From Bacteroidales bacterium UBA3724 (GTDB taxonomy: Bacteria; Bacteroidota; Bacteroidia; Bacteroidales; P3): DNA of 13,654 nt. The stretch is taken from assembly GCA_002371315.1 (NCBI GenBank), contig DFHL01000116.1, forward strand, positions 1-13,654. Direction: 5' to 3'. Positions 12,888 through 13,654 of the stretch are shown piece by piece. Under the pieces are notes generated by a model. It did no database searches. It was not told where the DNA came from and saw only the letters and a list, made by a program, of their open reading frames with translations. The position numbers and the translations under genes are program-made. Numbering within the stretch: the first letter of the stretch is position 1; each line of letters begins with the position of its first letter.

Positions 12888-13654
12888 ATGTTTGAAAATA
12901 TAAGCAGTAAGATTGAAAAAGCGTTGCATACCCTTCGCGGCAAGGGTTCGATTACGGACATCAACATCGCGGAGACGGTCAAGGAGGTGCGCAAGGCGCT
13001 GCTCGACGCCGACGTGAGCTATCCCATCGCCAAGGAGTTTACCGACCGCGTGAAGCAGGAGGCCCTGGGACGCAATGTCATCCAGTCGATCGAGCCTGGC
13101 CAGCTGATGGTCAAGATTGTGCACGAGGAGCTGACCAAGCTGATGGGCAGCGAGGCTGTGGACATCAACATCAAGGGCAGCCCGGCGGTGATACTGATTG
13201 CCGGTCTGCAGGGCTCGGGTAAGACGACCTTCAGCGCCAAGCTGGCCAACTATCTGAAAACCAAGAAAGGCCGCAATGTGATGCTGGTGGCTGGCGACGT
13301 CTATCGTCCGGCGGCCATCAACCAGCTGCAGGTTTTGGGCGAGCAGGTGGGCGTGCCGGTGTTTGCCCAGCTGGGTGTGAACGACCCTGTGAAGATTGCC
13401 AAAGAGGCTGTGCAAGAGGCCCGTATGAAGGGCGTGAACGTGGTGATTGTCGATACCGCCGGCCGTTTGGCTGTCGACGAGCAGATGATGGACGAGATTG
13501 CGAGCCTCAAGGAATCGCTGCAGCCGCAGGAGACCCTCTTTGTGGTCGACTCGATGACGGGCCAGGATGCCGTGAACACGGCCAAGGCCTTCAACGAAAG
13601 GATTGACTACGACGGCGTTGTGCTGACCAAGCTGGACGGCGACACCCGCGGCGG
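12888..13654 (+). CDS. ffh: Signal recognition particle protein Ffh (5' part; runs off the window)
   Basis: SRP54-type GTPase that, with SRP RNA and FtsY, delivers nascent membrane proteins to the translocon. 255 codons are present, covering the N domain (about 1-90, MFENISSKIEKALHTLRGKGSIT, ALLDADV) and most of the G domain. The P-loop is GLQGSGKTT (106-114), then DVYRPAA (137-143), DTAGR (189-193), VDSMTGQDAVN (220-230), TKLDGDTRGG (247 onward). The RNA-binding methionine-rich M domain lies beyond the right edge. ATG at 12888 follows an A-rich segment typical of Bacteroidetes translation starts and begins the conserved N domain. Transcription is probably from the promoter at 12644-12671 through the long structured leader. 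Confidence 0.95.
   Translation, partial: MFENISSKIEKALHTLRGKGSITDINIAETVKEVRKALLDADVSYPIAKEFTDRVKQEALGRNVIQSIEPGQLMVKIVHEELTKLMGSEAVDINIKGSPAVILIAGLQGSGKTTFSAKLANYLKTKKGRNVMLVAGDVYRPAAINQLQVLGEQVGVPVFAQLGVNDPVKIAKEAVQEARMKGVNVVIVDTAGRLAVDEQMMDEIASLKESLQPQETLFVVDSMTGQDAVNTAKAFNERIDYDGVVLTKLDGDTRG

Noticed and set aside
1..13654. tRNA or rRNA genes
   Set aside because: No cloverleaf with TTCRA arm or rRNA signature was noticed on either strand; a tRNAscan-SE run would settle this.

Overview
The window looks like a chromosomal segment of an uncultured member of the order Bacteroidales. The evidence is a short primary sigma factor without region 1.1, an rnf operon in Bacteroidales order, a protein with a type IX secretion (T9SS) type B sorting domain, a DUF6266-type protein, and promoters of the Bacteroidetes form TTTG / TAnnTTTG. 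Genus cannot be read from the sequence. Coding regions are mostly GC-rich. Intergenic regions are AT-rich and full of small palindromes and repeats.

Layout. Positions 1-773 are non-coding and repeat-rich: a long GTGAC-type inverted repeat, two copies of a 125-bp element, and a diverged element that recurs near 11.5 kb. A DUF6266-like gene (774-1712, +) has a C-terminal extension. It converges on a large secreted-protein gene (1867-5052, -) with CUB-like, PKD, P-domain-like and T9SS type B sorting regions. Upstream of that, on the same strand, lies the Rnf operon in transcription order rnfB, rnfC, rnfD, rnfG, rnfE (9711 down to 5149). The sixth subunit gene, rnfA, is not present after rnfE, where it is usually found. 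A divergent promoter region (9712-9995) with two good Bacteroidetes promoters separates rnfB from a two-gene unit: a tandem universal stress protein overlapping a SPOR-domain protein (9996-11254, +). A 444-bp convergent intergenic region with terminators, repeated palindromes and a G-quadruplex motif leads to the primary sigma factor gene rpoD (11699-12559, -). A divergent region with a strong promoter and a structured leader precedes ffh (12888 to the right edge, +, incomplete).

Function. Rnf is a membrane ferredoxin:NAD+ oxidoreductase that couples electron transfer to ion pumping, and is central to anaerobic energy metabolism. RpoD and Ffh are housekeeping functions (transcription initiation; co-translational membrane targeting). 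The secreted protein and DUF6266 gene are the accessory part.

I did not find a clear new multi-gene system. The points most worth checking are the missing rnfA, the internally mosaic secreted-protein gene lying exactly where rnfA would be, the structured GC-rich leader of ffh, and the paired repeat elements in the non-coding regions.
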